This document shows, piece by piece, positions 1 through 5,855 of a stretch of 8,926 bases of DNA. Below the pieces are notes generated by a model, which worked only from the letters and a program-made list of their open reading frames with translations, searched no databases and was not told the origin of the DNA. A program made the translations under genes and the position numbers. Positions within the stretch are counted from its first letter, which is position 1, and each line of letters opens with the position of its first letter. The DNA is from VGEM01 sp033764265. GTDB taxonomy: Bacteria > Pseudomonadota > Alphaproteobacteria > Rhodospirillales > Rhodospirillaceae. The stretch is from assembly GCA_033764265.1 (NCBI GenBank), contig JANRJB010000132.1, forward strand, positions 1 through 8,926, written 5' to 3'.

Positions 1-178
1 GCGAGATGTGCCAGGCGCCGGGCGTGTAGTTGGCGGCCAGTGCGGTCACGTCGCCCGCGTTATAAGCGGCGATCACCGCCGCCTTGCGCGCGGTGAGCGC
101 CTGGGCCAGGTCGTCCGCGGCCGCCGCGGCCCCGGCGGCGCTGAACACGCAGACGGCGAGCGCAAGCGCCCGCATCAT
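1..178 (-). CDS. Secreted small protein, SnoaL/DUF4440-like, N-terminal part only
   Basis: Only the first 59 codons lie in the window; the 3' end is beyond the left edge. The start reads M-M-R-A-L-A-L-A-V-C-V-F, followed by an Ala-rich stretch (AAGAAAAADD). This is a plausible Sec signal peptide of about 20 residues. The mature start (LAQALTARKAAVIAAYNAGD, then VTALAANYTPGAWHI) resembles the opening helix and turn of SnoaL/DUF4440 (NTF2-like) proteins, where a helix with an AYNxGD motif precedes a Y-x-x-x-A segment. The start codon at 178-176 overlaps the TGA stop of the flavin oxidase gene (ATGA), and no strong Shine-Dalgarno precedes it, so translational coupling is likely. A second ATG directly follows and could also be used. 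The fold assignment rests on a short stretch and the function is unknown; the export signal and the coupling are firmer. Confidence 0.6.
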   Translation of the reverse strand, partial: MMRALALAVCVFSAAGAAAAADDLAQALTARKAAVIAAYNAGDVTALAANYTPGAWHIS

Positions 179-1623
179 ACCGCGCCCAGAACTTCGTAGG
201 CCGCGCGTTCGCCCGATTCCAGCGCGCCTTCCAGGCCGCGGGTGGACGCCGAGGTGTGCTCGCCGCAGAAGAACACGTTGTTAAAGGGCTGGGCCATGGT
301 GGCCTGGAACCTGGCGATCATGCCGGGGCGCCAATAGGCGTACATGCCGCCGGCGTAGGGGTCGTTGACCCAGCTCCAGGCGCGTTCCAGCTTCACCTGG
401 CCCTTGGTCGACGGGCGCAGGCGGGCGAGCTCGTCGATGTAGGCCGCGCCCGCGGCGTCCATGCTCATGCGGTTCAGCCGCATCGCCTGCTTGCCGGTCA
501 GGAACACGTAGAGCGCGACGATGTCGTTGCCGACCTTGATCGGCGAGGCGCGGCCCAAGAGCGAATCCGACCAGATGCCGATCGGCAGCCCGTCGCTTTC
601 CCAGAACTTGCCCTTGATCGAGAGATACGCGTGCCAACAGGTTCCATAGGGCATCGTGTTGACGGCCTCGGCCTGCGCGCCCGACAGGCCCGGATCGAAC
701 GCGACGAAGCGCAACGCGGAGAACGGCAGCGAGACGACAGCCGCCTGGCCGGTGAAGCTGCGCCCGTCGGCGGCCACCACCTCGACCCCGCCGCCGGCTT
801 TGGGTCCTGTGCGGATGGCGCTGACCGGGGTGTTCAGGAACACGTCGCCCTTCAGCGCGGCGCGCATCGCCTCGGGCAGGCGCTGGTTGCCGCCCTCGAA
901 TTCCCAGAACTGCGGTTCGCTCAGCGCCTGGCTTTTGGCGAAGTTCCAGACGTGGAACATGTGTACCGACGACAGGTCGAACGGCGTGTGGCCGTAGCCG
1001 GGATTGGCGCCGAGGCCGAGTTCAATCGCCGCGTCGGAATGGCCGTGCTTGCGGAACAGTTCATAAAGCGAAGTGTCGTCCCGGGTGATCGCCGCCTCGG
1101 GCCAGGACTCCAGGTCCTCGAAGGTCTTGTAGCGGTCGAGCATACGGAAGCGGAACGAGTCGGGCGCGAGCGCCTTGTCCTCGTCCTTGAACGGGTTGCG
1201 GGCGTGACCCGCCCAGTCCTTGCGCCGGATGGTCTCGCCGCCGACGATGTAGGACCAGCCGAGCAGTTCGGACCGGCCGTCGCTGACCGCGGGCGTGCGG
1301 GCGATGCCCAGCCGCTCGGTCCAATCCAGGAAACGCGCGTACATCGAGCCGACCGAGGAGCCGCCGGCCTCGGGGTTGCCGGGCAGGTCGGTGAAGGTGT
1401 GGCAGCGCCCCCCGACGCGGGTCTTGGCCTCCACCACCACCACGCGCTTGCCCTGTTCTTCCAGAATGGCGGCGGCGATCAACCCCGACAGCCCGGCGCC
1501 GACGATCACCACGTCGGCGGATTGTGTCGCCGCGCGCAACGGGCGCGGCCGCAGCAACGGCGCGGCGAGCAGCGCGCCACCGCCAGCGAGCGTGGCGCGG
1601 CGTGACAGGCGGGTCGTGGTCAT
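175..1623 (-). CDS. Tat-exported FAD-dependent amine oxidase family oxidoreductase
   Basis: A 482-residue protein, the usual length for flavin monoamine oxidase family members. Residues 7-20 (SRRATLAGGGALLA) form a twin-arginine leader with R8-R9, so it should be exported folded with FAD bound. The dinucleotide-binding fold is clear: V-G-A-G-L-S-G at 41-47, the ribose-binding Glu at 65 (VVVVEA), then RVGGRC at 69-74. The C-terminal FAD motif is at 451-475 (FFCGEHTSAS, then RGLEGALESGERAA). Before it comes WSWVNDPYAGGMYAYWRPG, matching the W-x-x-DP-x-x-GG-x-Y region of amine oxidases. The Cys that binds FAD covalently in mitochondrial MAO is not in the equivalent motif, so flavin binding is probably non-covalent. 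The expected reaction is oxidation of an amine or related C-N/C-C bond with O2 or another acceptor; the substrate is unknown. The start is supported by AGGAAGGAG at 1638-1630, six bases upstream. Its stop overlaps the next gene's ATG. Confidence 0.9.
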   Translation of the reverse strand: MTTTRLSRRATLAGGGALLAAPLLRPRPLRAATQSADVVIVGAGLSGLIAAAILEEQGKRVVVVEAKTRVGGRCHTFTDLPGNPEAGGSSVGSMYARFLDWTERLGIARTPAVSDGRSELLGWSYIVGGETIRRKDWAGHARNPFKDEDKALAPDSFRFRMLDRYKTFEDLESWPEAAITRDDTSLYELFRKHGHSDAAIELGLGANPGYGHTPFDLSSVHMFHVWNFAKSQALSEPQFWEFEGGNQRLPEAMRAALKGDVFLNTPVSAIRTGPKAGGGVEVVAADGRSFTGQAAVVSLPFSALRFVAFDPGLSGAQAEAVNTMPYGTCWHAYLSIKGKFWESDGLPIGIWSDSLLGRASPIKVGNDIVALYVFLTGKQAMRLNRMSMDAAGAAYIDELARLRPSTKGQVKLERAWSWVNDPYAGGMYAYWRPGMIARFQATMAQPFNNVFFCGEHTSASTRGLEGALESGERAAYEVLGAV

Positions 1624-1689
1624 GCGGGTCTCCTTCCTGAGAAGCCCAAACTTTCGAAGCTCGATCCGGCTTGCGATCCGATGCGGTCG

Positions 1690-1798
1690 CCCCCCTCACC
1701 CTGCCCTCTCCCCCCATTCATTGGAATGGGGGGAGAGGGATACGTAGAGTTGGCGTGCGCGGAACGCGCGCGCCTACCTCGGAGTTGGGTGAGGGGGG
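1690..1798. repeat. Nested GC-rich inverted-repeat element between genes
   Basis: The inner hairpin has perfect 16-bp arms at 1704-1719 and 1724-1739 (left arm CCCTCTCCCCCCATTC) with a 4-base ATTG loop. The outer arms are a perfect 12-bp pair at 1690-1701 and 1787-1798 (CCCCCCTCACCC and its complement). The asymmetric stretch between the inner and outer right arms holds a small GCGCG-GAA-CGCGC hairpin at 1757-1769. Paired CCCTCACCC/CCCTCTCCCC blocks of this sort are, as I recall, common intergenic repeats in proteobacterial genomes. The element sits after the last FGE-like gene and before the flavin oxidase gene, so it would be transcribed if the two were one operon. There it could stall or end transcription, or stabilise RNA 3' ends. 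There is no U-tract, so it is not a textbook intrinsic terminator. Confidence 0.8.
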
Positions 1799-1824
1799 AG
1801 ACAACCACGTCAACCTCGATCCCA

Positions 1825-2736
1825 TCACTCCGCGTCGCGGGCGACGCGGAAGCCGAAGTAGCCCATGTGCCGTTCCTCGGGGTCGCGGCCGGGCCAGGCG
1901 ATGCGGTTGCGTTCCGGCGCGCTCATCCACGCCCCGCCGCGGGTGCCGCGCATCTCGCAGCCCGGTTCCCATTCCCAAGCGCGGCCGTCCTTGGGCCGGC
2001 CCTGGTGCGAGCCGGCGTAGCAATCCTGCACCCACTCCCACACATTGCCGATCATGTCGTGCAGGCCGAAGGCGTTGGGCTTGAACGAGCCGACCGGCGC
2101 CAGATCGGCGTGGCCGTCCTTGCAGGCGGCGTGGGTGAACGGCAGCGGATACTTTTCCTTCGATGAAATGTCGAAGGTGTTGGCCCAGTCGCAGGCGTCG
2201 TCGGGGTTATCGCCCCAGAAGCGCGAAGTGGTGGTGCCGGCGCGGGCGGCGTATTCCCATTCGGATTCGGTCGGCAGCCGGTAGGTTTTGCCCGCCTTCT
2301 TCGACAGCCAGGCGATGAACGCCTGGGCGTCGGTCCAGCTGACGCAGCCGACCGGATGATTGGGCTGCGGGTTGCGCGGCTGATAGGGGTTCTGCCAGGT
2401 GGCGTCGGGCTTGTCGACGAACTCGTTGTCCCAGACGCGGCAGCCCAGCTTGACCTGATAACCGGTGTCTTTCACGAAGGCGGCGAACATGCCGTGCGTG
2501 ACCTCGGTCTTGCCCAGATAGAACGCGCGGCCGATGGTCACCTTCACCTGTGGCGCCTCGCCGCGCATCATGTCGGTCTCTTTCCAGGCCTTGTCGCTGC
2601 CCATCAGAAATTCGCCCGGCGGCACCAGCACCATCTCCGGGCAATCGGCGCAGTCCTTGACGGTTTTCGGCTGGGCGAGCGCGGGCGCGGCCAGCATCAG
2701 ACATAAGGCGACTGCAAGAGCGCGCGAGACAGGCAT
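1825..2736 (-). CDS. Secreted SUMF1/FGE-fold protein, array copy 4
   Basis: A 303-residue protein. Residues 1-21 (MPVSRALAVALCLMLAAPAL-A) are a Sec signal peptide. The SUMF1 (FGE-sulfatase) domain fills the rest: VPPGEFLMGS near 38-47, KTEVT at 76-80, HPV-G-CVSW at 127-134, YRLPTESEWEYAARAG at 152-167, WGD at 174-176, DMIGNVWEW at 227-235, TRGGAW at 265-270 and the closing FGFRVARD. Eight cysteines lie at 29, 32, 99, 131, 182, 205, 239 and 260. S272 and N277 stand where the catalytic cysteine pair of human FGE would be, so classical Cys-to-formylglycine activity is not expected. The start is supported by GGAG at 2747-2744, seven bases upstream, and by the position of the signal peptide. The gene begins 29 bp after copy 3 ends. 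It is the shortest copy, ending right after the domain. RefSeq-style naming would be formylglycine-generating enzyme family protein. Confidence 0.9.
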   Translation of the reverse strand: MPVSRALAVALCLMLAAPALAQPKTVKDCADCPEMVLVPPGEFLMGSDKAWKETDMMRGEAPQVKVTIGRAFYLGKTEVTHGMFAAFVKDTGYQVKLGCRVWDNEFVDKPDATWQNPYQPRNPQPNHPVGCVSWTDAQAFIAWLSKKAGKTYRLPTESEWEYAARAGTTTSRFWGDNPDDACDWANTFDISSKEKYPLPFTHAACKDGHADLAPVGSFKPNAFGLHDMIGNVWEWVQDCYAGSHQGRPKDGRAWEWEPGCEMRGTRGGAWMSAPERNRIAWPGRDPEERHMGYFGFRVARDAE

Positions 2737-2765
2737 GGCGTTTCTCCGCTGTTGGCGTGATGCGA

Positions 2766-3746
2766 TTATGGCACTTCGCCGGGGGCGAGGTCGCGGGCGA
2801 TGCGAAAGCCGACATCGGTGGCGCGATAATCGGCCGGCGCGCTGGACCGCTTGGCCGATCGCGCCGCGGCCGGCCGGCTGGACCACGCCCCGCCGCGCAA
2901 ACCCCGTTCCTCGCAGCCGCCCTGCCACACCCAGGTCGAGCCGTCGGGCGGACGGCCCCAGTAGCTGCCGGTGTAGCAATCGCCCACCCATTCCCAGACG
3001 TTGCCGATCATGTCGTAGAGGCCGAAGGCGTTCGGCTTGAACGCGGCCACCAACGCCACGTCGTCGTAATTGTCCTTGCAGCGGGCATAGGGCACGGCGA
3101 AGGCGAAGGCGGCCTGTCCGGTGACGTCGAACACGTTGGCGTATTCGCACGCCAGCGAGATCGACACGCCCTCGAACGAATTGACGCCGAAGAACCGCGG
3201 CGCCGCGGTGCCGGCGCGCACGGCGTATTCCCATTCGCTTTCCGACGGCAGGCGATAGGCCTTGCCGGTCTTGGTGGACAGCCAGGCCGCGTAGGCCTGC
3301 GCATCGGCGAAGCTGATGCACACCGCGGCGTGATCGTCCTTGGGATTGCGCGGCTGGCGGGGCGCGCGCCAGTCGGCTTTTTCGTCCACGACCCAGCGGT
3401 CGTTCCAGATGCGGCAGCCGGGCGCGGGCTTGTAATCGGCGTCGCGGATGAACTCGGCGTATTGCTTGTAGGTGACCTCGGTGCGCCCCAGCGCGAAGGG
3501 CTGGGCGATGGTCACGGCCAGCGTCTGCGTTTCGCCGGTATCGGCGTCGTATTCCTCCGCGCCGCCGGGCGTGCCCATGACGAATTGGCCCGCCGGCACC
3601 ACCACCATTTCCGGGCACAGCGGACAGTCGCGGAAAGTTTTCGTGCCGGGATTGACCTTGACCGGGTCGTCCTCGGCGGCCTGGGCGGAAACGCCCACCG
3701 TCGCGAAGCCCGTCACCATGATCGCCAACGCCAGCCATCGGATCAT
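2766..3746 (-). CDS. Secreted SUMF1/FGE-fold protein, array copy 3 (divergent)
   Basis: A 326-residue protein with a Sec signal peptide at about 1-23 (MIRWLALAIM, then SAQA-A). The mature part opens with a short linker and FRDCPLCPEMVVVPAGQFVMG at 38-58. SUMF1-domain motifs follow: RTEVT (88-92), YRLPSESEWEYAVRAG (164-179), YDMIGNVWEW (244-253), LRGGAW (283-288) and VGFRIARDL (312-320). Cysteines at 41, 44, 111, 143, 200, 223, 257 and 278 match the other copies. This copy departs most from the family: CISF replaces CVSW, FFG replaces the usual WG, and the segment after RGGAW reads SSRPAAARSAKRSSA, without the residues shared by copies 1 and 4 (M-[ST]-APxR). The FGE catalytic cysteines are absent (S290 and A295 instead). 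The ATG at 3746-3744 overlaps the stop of copy 2 (ATGA) and has a strong GGAGG at 3758-3754. Function unknown. Confidence 0.9.
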   Translation of the reverse strand: MIRWLALAIMVTGFATVGVSAQAAEDDPVKVNPGTKTFRDCPLCPEMVVVPAGQFVMGTPGGAEEYDADTGETQTLAVTIAQPFALGRTEVTYKQYAEFIRDADYKPAPGCRIWNDRWVVDEKADWRAPRQPRNPKDDHAAVCISFADAQAYAAWLSTKTGKAYRLPSESEWEYAVRAGTAAPRFFGVNSFEGVSISLACEYANVFDVTGQAAFAFAVPYARCKDNYDDVALVAAFKPNAFGLYDMIGNVWEWVGDCYTGSYWGRPPDGSTWVWQGGCEERGLRGGAWSSRPAAARSAKRSSAPADYRATDVGFRIARDLAPGEVP

Positions 3747-4684
3747 CGCAATTCCTCCGCCGTCAGGTCGCGCGCCACGCGGAATCCGCCGAAGTCGAAA
3801 TGGTCGGTGGCGGTGGCGTCGCCGTGATAGCCGGGCCGCGCCCGTTCCACCGAGGTGAACCAGCCGCCGCCGCGCTGGATGACGCGCTTGCAGCCGCCCT
3901 GCCAGCGCCAGGCGCTGCCGTCCTTGGGCCGGCCGATGTGGCTTTTGGTGGCGCAGTCCTCGGCCCATTCCCAGACGTTGCCGATCATGTCGTAGATTCC
4001 GAAGGCGTTCGGTTCCAGCGATCCGGCCGGAGCGATGTCGGAAAAGCCGTCGACACATCCGGCATGGGGCCAGGCCTGGGGCGTGCGGCGCAGCGTGGTG
4101 ATGTCGTAGACGTTGGCGTACTTGCAGCCGGCATGCGGGCTCTCGCCCCACGGATACAGCGCCGACGAGCCGGCGCGGGCGGCGTATTCCCACTCCGCCT
4201 CGGTCGGCAGCCGGTAGGCCTTGCCGGCGCGCGCGCTCAGCCAGTCGATGTACAGCTTGGCCTCGGGCCAGCTGACGCAGCTGACCGGGTGCTCCGGGCG
4301 CGGGTTGGCCGGCACGCCGGGATTGCGCCAGGTGCGGTTCGCGTCGTCGTCATAGCGATTGAGGCCGCGGTTCCACACCCGGCAGAGGATCTTCGGTTCG
4401 AACCCGGTCTCGCGGGCGAACACCTCGAACTCGCCGCGCGTGAGTTCGTAGCGTCCGATCAGGAACGGCCGGGGGATCGTCATCTCCACCGGCGGCATCT
4501 CGCCGGTTTCGTTGTTGATGTCCGTGCCCACGGGCGTGCCCATGCGGAACGCACCCGCGGGCACCACGATCATCTCCGGGCAGCGCGAGCAGTCCCTGAG
4601 CGTGTCGCCGGGGTTCAGCGGCGCGGCGTGCGCCAGCGTGACCGACGCGAGAAGCAGGGCGACAGGAATCATGGCGGCCGTCAT
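3743..4684 (-). CDS. Secreted SUMF1/FGE-fold protein, array copy 2
   Basis: A 313-residue protein. The signal peptide is MTAAMIPVALLLASVTLAHA (1-20), with an A-H-A cleavage site. The SUMF1 domain includes RDCSRCPEMIVVPAGAFRMG (30-49), CRVWN (101-105), HPVSCVSW (132-139), YRLPTEAEWEYAARAG (157-172), PWGES (178-182), YDMIGNVWEW (231-240), QRGGGWF (270-276) and FGGFRVARDL (298-307). Cysteines at 32, 35, 101, 136, 187, 210, 244 and 265 match the other three copies. The FGE catalytic cysteine positions hold T277 and A282. The chosen ATG (4684-4682) overlaps the TGA of copy 1. A GAGG sits four bases before it. A second in-frame ATG at 4672 would shorten the leader but cannot be excluded. The overlap points to coupled translation with copy 1 and so a fixed supply ratio. 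No substrate is evident. Confidence 0.9.
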   Translation of the reverse strand: MTAAMIPVALLLASVTLAHAAPLNPGDTLRDCSRCPEMIVVPAGAFRMGTPVGTDINNETGEMPPVEMTIPRPFLIGRYELTRGEFEVFARETGFEPKILCRVWNRGLNRYDDDANRTWRNPGVPANPRPEHPVSCVSWPEAKLYIDWLSARAGKAYRLPTEAEWEYAARAGSSALYPWGESPHAGCKYANVYDITTLRRTPQAWPHAGCVDGFSDIAPAGSLEPNAFGIYDMIGNVWEWAEDCATKSHIGRPKDGSAWRWQGGCKRVIQRGGGWFTSVERARPGYHGDATATDHFDFGGFRVARDLTAEELR

Positions 4685-5667
4685 GGCGCCTCGCCGGGGT
4701 CCAGATCGCGCGCGATGCGAAAGCCCAGGAAGGAATAACGGTCCGACGGCGGGTCGCCGGCCGGGAACGCCACGCGGGCGCGGTCGGGCGCGGTCATCCA
4801 GCTGCCGCCGCGCAAGACCCGGTCGGAGCAATTGGGCCACAGCCACGGCTCCTGATTTTTCGGCCGGCCGATCTTGGAGGTGGTGAAGCAGTCCGTCGCC
4901 CATTCCCAGACGTTGCCGATCATGTCGTGCAGGCCCCAGGCGTTGGGAAACAGCGACCCGACCGGCGCCAGATCGGCGAAGCCGTCGACGCAGGCGGTGT
5001 GCTGCCAGGCCAACGGGTAGGCCTTGAGCGAGGTGATGTCGTAGGTGTTGGCGTAGGCGCAACTCAGGCTGTTGTCCTCGCCCCACGGCCGGCGGCCGGT
5101 GCTGCCGGCGCGGGCGGCGTATTCCCATTCCGCCTCGCTCGGCAGGCGGTAGCGCTTGCCGGTCTGGGCCGATAGCCAGCGGGCATAGGCGACCGCGTCG
5201 TCCCACGACACGCAGGTGACGGGATGGGCGTCGGTGGCCGGCGTGGTCAGGCCGTTGTCGCGCCAAGTGCGGCCGGGCACGTCGGAGAAGCGCTGGTTGG
5301 CCTTGTCCCAGATCCGGCAGAAAGGAATGTCGGGCGCGTACGCGGCGGCCTGGACAAAGACAGCGTACTCGGCGCGGGTGACCTCGACCTTGCCGAGCGC
5401 GAAGGCGCGTTCGATGACGATAGTCATCAGTCCCGATTCGGCGCGGCCGCGGCCGACCAGGTCCATCTCCGGTGATCCGGGCGGCGAGCCCATGGCGAAG
5501 CGCCCGGCGGGGATCACCGCCAGTTCGGGGCAGGTGGGACAATCCTTCAGGGTGCGGATGTCGCCCGATTGGGCGTGGGACGGACCGGCCAACGGCGCCA
5601 GCAGTGCGAGCAGGCACAGCGCGATCGCGCACGCTGCCCGCGCGGCTTGCCCGCAGCCCTGTCGCAT
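4681..5667 (-). CDS. Secreted SUMF1/FGE-fold protein, array copy 1 (first gene)
   Basis: A 328-residue protein. The signal peptide is about 1-32: Arg at 2 and 10, a hydrophobic core IALCLLALLAPLA, and S-H-A before the cleavage point. The mature protein begins with LKDCPTCPELAVIPAGRFAMG (40-60), then the SUMF1 domain: KVEVT (93-97), CRIW (117-120), HPVTCVSW (148-155), YRLPSEAEWEYAARAG (173-188), PWGED (194-198), HDMIGNVWEW (247-256), LRGGSWM (285-291) and LGFRIARDL (314-322). Cysteines of the mature part are 43, 46, 117, 152, 203, 226, 260 and 280. T292 and A297 replace the FGE catalytic pair, so enzyme activity of the sulfatase-activating type is unlikely. An upstream in-frame ATG at 5730 is rejected: the extra 21 residues are not signal-like, and GGGGGAGAGGG (5681-5671) sits just before the ATG at 5667. 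As the first gene of the array it should lie nearest the promoter. Confidence 0.9.
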   Translation of the reverse strand: MRQGCGQAARAACAIALCLLALLAPLAGPSHAQSGDIRTLKDCPTCPELAVIPAGRFAMGSPPGSPEMDLVGRGRAESGLMTIVIERAFALGKVEVTRAEYAVFVQAAAYAPDIPFCRIWDKANQRFSDVPGRTWRDNGLTTPATDAHPVTCVSWDDAVAYARWLSAQTGKRYRLPSEAEWEYAARAGSTGRRPWGEDNSLSCAYANTYDITSLKAYPLAWQHTACVDGFADLAPVGSLFPNAWGLHDMIGNVWEWATDCFTTSKIGRPKNQEPWLWPNCSDRVLRGGSWMTAPDRARVAFPAGDPPSDRYSFLGFRIARDLDPGEAP

Positions 5668-5670
5668 CGG

Positions 5671-5681
5671 CCCTCTCCCCC
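5671..5681 (-). promoter_or_regulatory. Shine-Dalgarno deciding the start of array copy 1
   Basis: Read on the minus strand this is GGGGGAGAGGG, three bases before the ATG at 5667; the GGAGA core is six bases away. It favours the start at 5667 over the upstream ATG at 5730. Confidence 0.65.
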
Positions 5682-5782
5682 GCGCCGCCGGATCACATCC
5701 CCGGCTGCGGAGTGTAGAGCATGGCCCCAAGCCCTGGGAACGGAATTCGCGAAAGTGCGTGGGCGATCAAGCGGCTAGGAAA

Positions 5783-5834
5783 GGCAATGGGGTCAGAGTA
5801 AATTGCTTTTTCAATTTACTCTGACCCCATTGCC
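5783..5834. repeat. Perfect 23-bp-arm palindrome, possible REP/transposon-end element
   Basis: The arms at 5783-5805 and 5812-5834 are perfectly complementary over 23 bp and contain GGGGTCAGAGTAAATTG. The loop is CTTTTT (5806-5811). The symmetry breaks at the next base on each side. The arms are AT-rich in the middle, unlike the surrounding coding DNA, which suggests a mobile or repeated element. From memory, GGGGTCAGAGTAAATT palindromes recur in many proteobacterial genomes near REP-associated (IS200-like) transposases; no transposase is present here. It lies 21 bp past the stop of the molybdenum hydroxylase subunit gene and could act as a transcript-end hairpin. However, no U-run follows it on the minus strand, so a terminator role is uncertain. 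Confidence 0.85.
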
Positions 5835-5855
5835 GCCATTGCCGCAGCATGATGA

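Noticed and set aside
256..1605. Long plus-strand open frames opposite the real genes (also 2757-3827, 3800-4738 and 6636-8165)
   Set aside because: They are antisense shadows caused by high GC at third codon positions. Their products are rich in Arg, Gly, Ala and His with no recognisable motifs, while the minus strand encodes clear families.
1825..3738. A 637-residue minus-strand open frame that seems to fuse array copy 4 to a long N-terminal extension
   Set aside because: The extension is copy 3 read in the wrong frame: it is Arg/Gly-rich and has no domain signal. The real start at 2736 has a Shine-Dalgarno and a signal peptide.
3743..5632. A 629-residue minus-strand open frame fusing copy 2 to upstream sequence
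   Set aside because: The upstream half is an out-of-frame reading of copy 1. The signal peptide begins at 4684, exactly at the ATGA overlap.
1825..5667. Annotation of the array as sulfatase-activating formylglycine-generating enzymes or as EgtB
   Set aside because: The FGE catalytic cysteines are replaced in all four copies, and the DinB-type His domain of EgtB is absent. Only the fold-level family name is supported.
1825..5667. CRISPR-like or simple tandem repeats within the array
   Set aside because: The repeated blocks are about 1 kb apart, lie in coding frame and encode the shared SUMF1 motifs, so they reflect gene duplication.
5735..5782. A sigma-70-like promoter for the array (TTGATC, then GAATTC after 16 bases on the minus strand)
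   Set aside because: The -10 match is poor and no other pair with good spacing was found, so it is not placed as a feature.
5783..5834. The palindrome as a standard rho-independent terminator
   Set aside because: The T-run is in the loop, and no U-tract follows the stem on the minus strand. The hairpin may still affect transcript ends.
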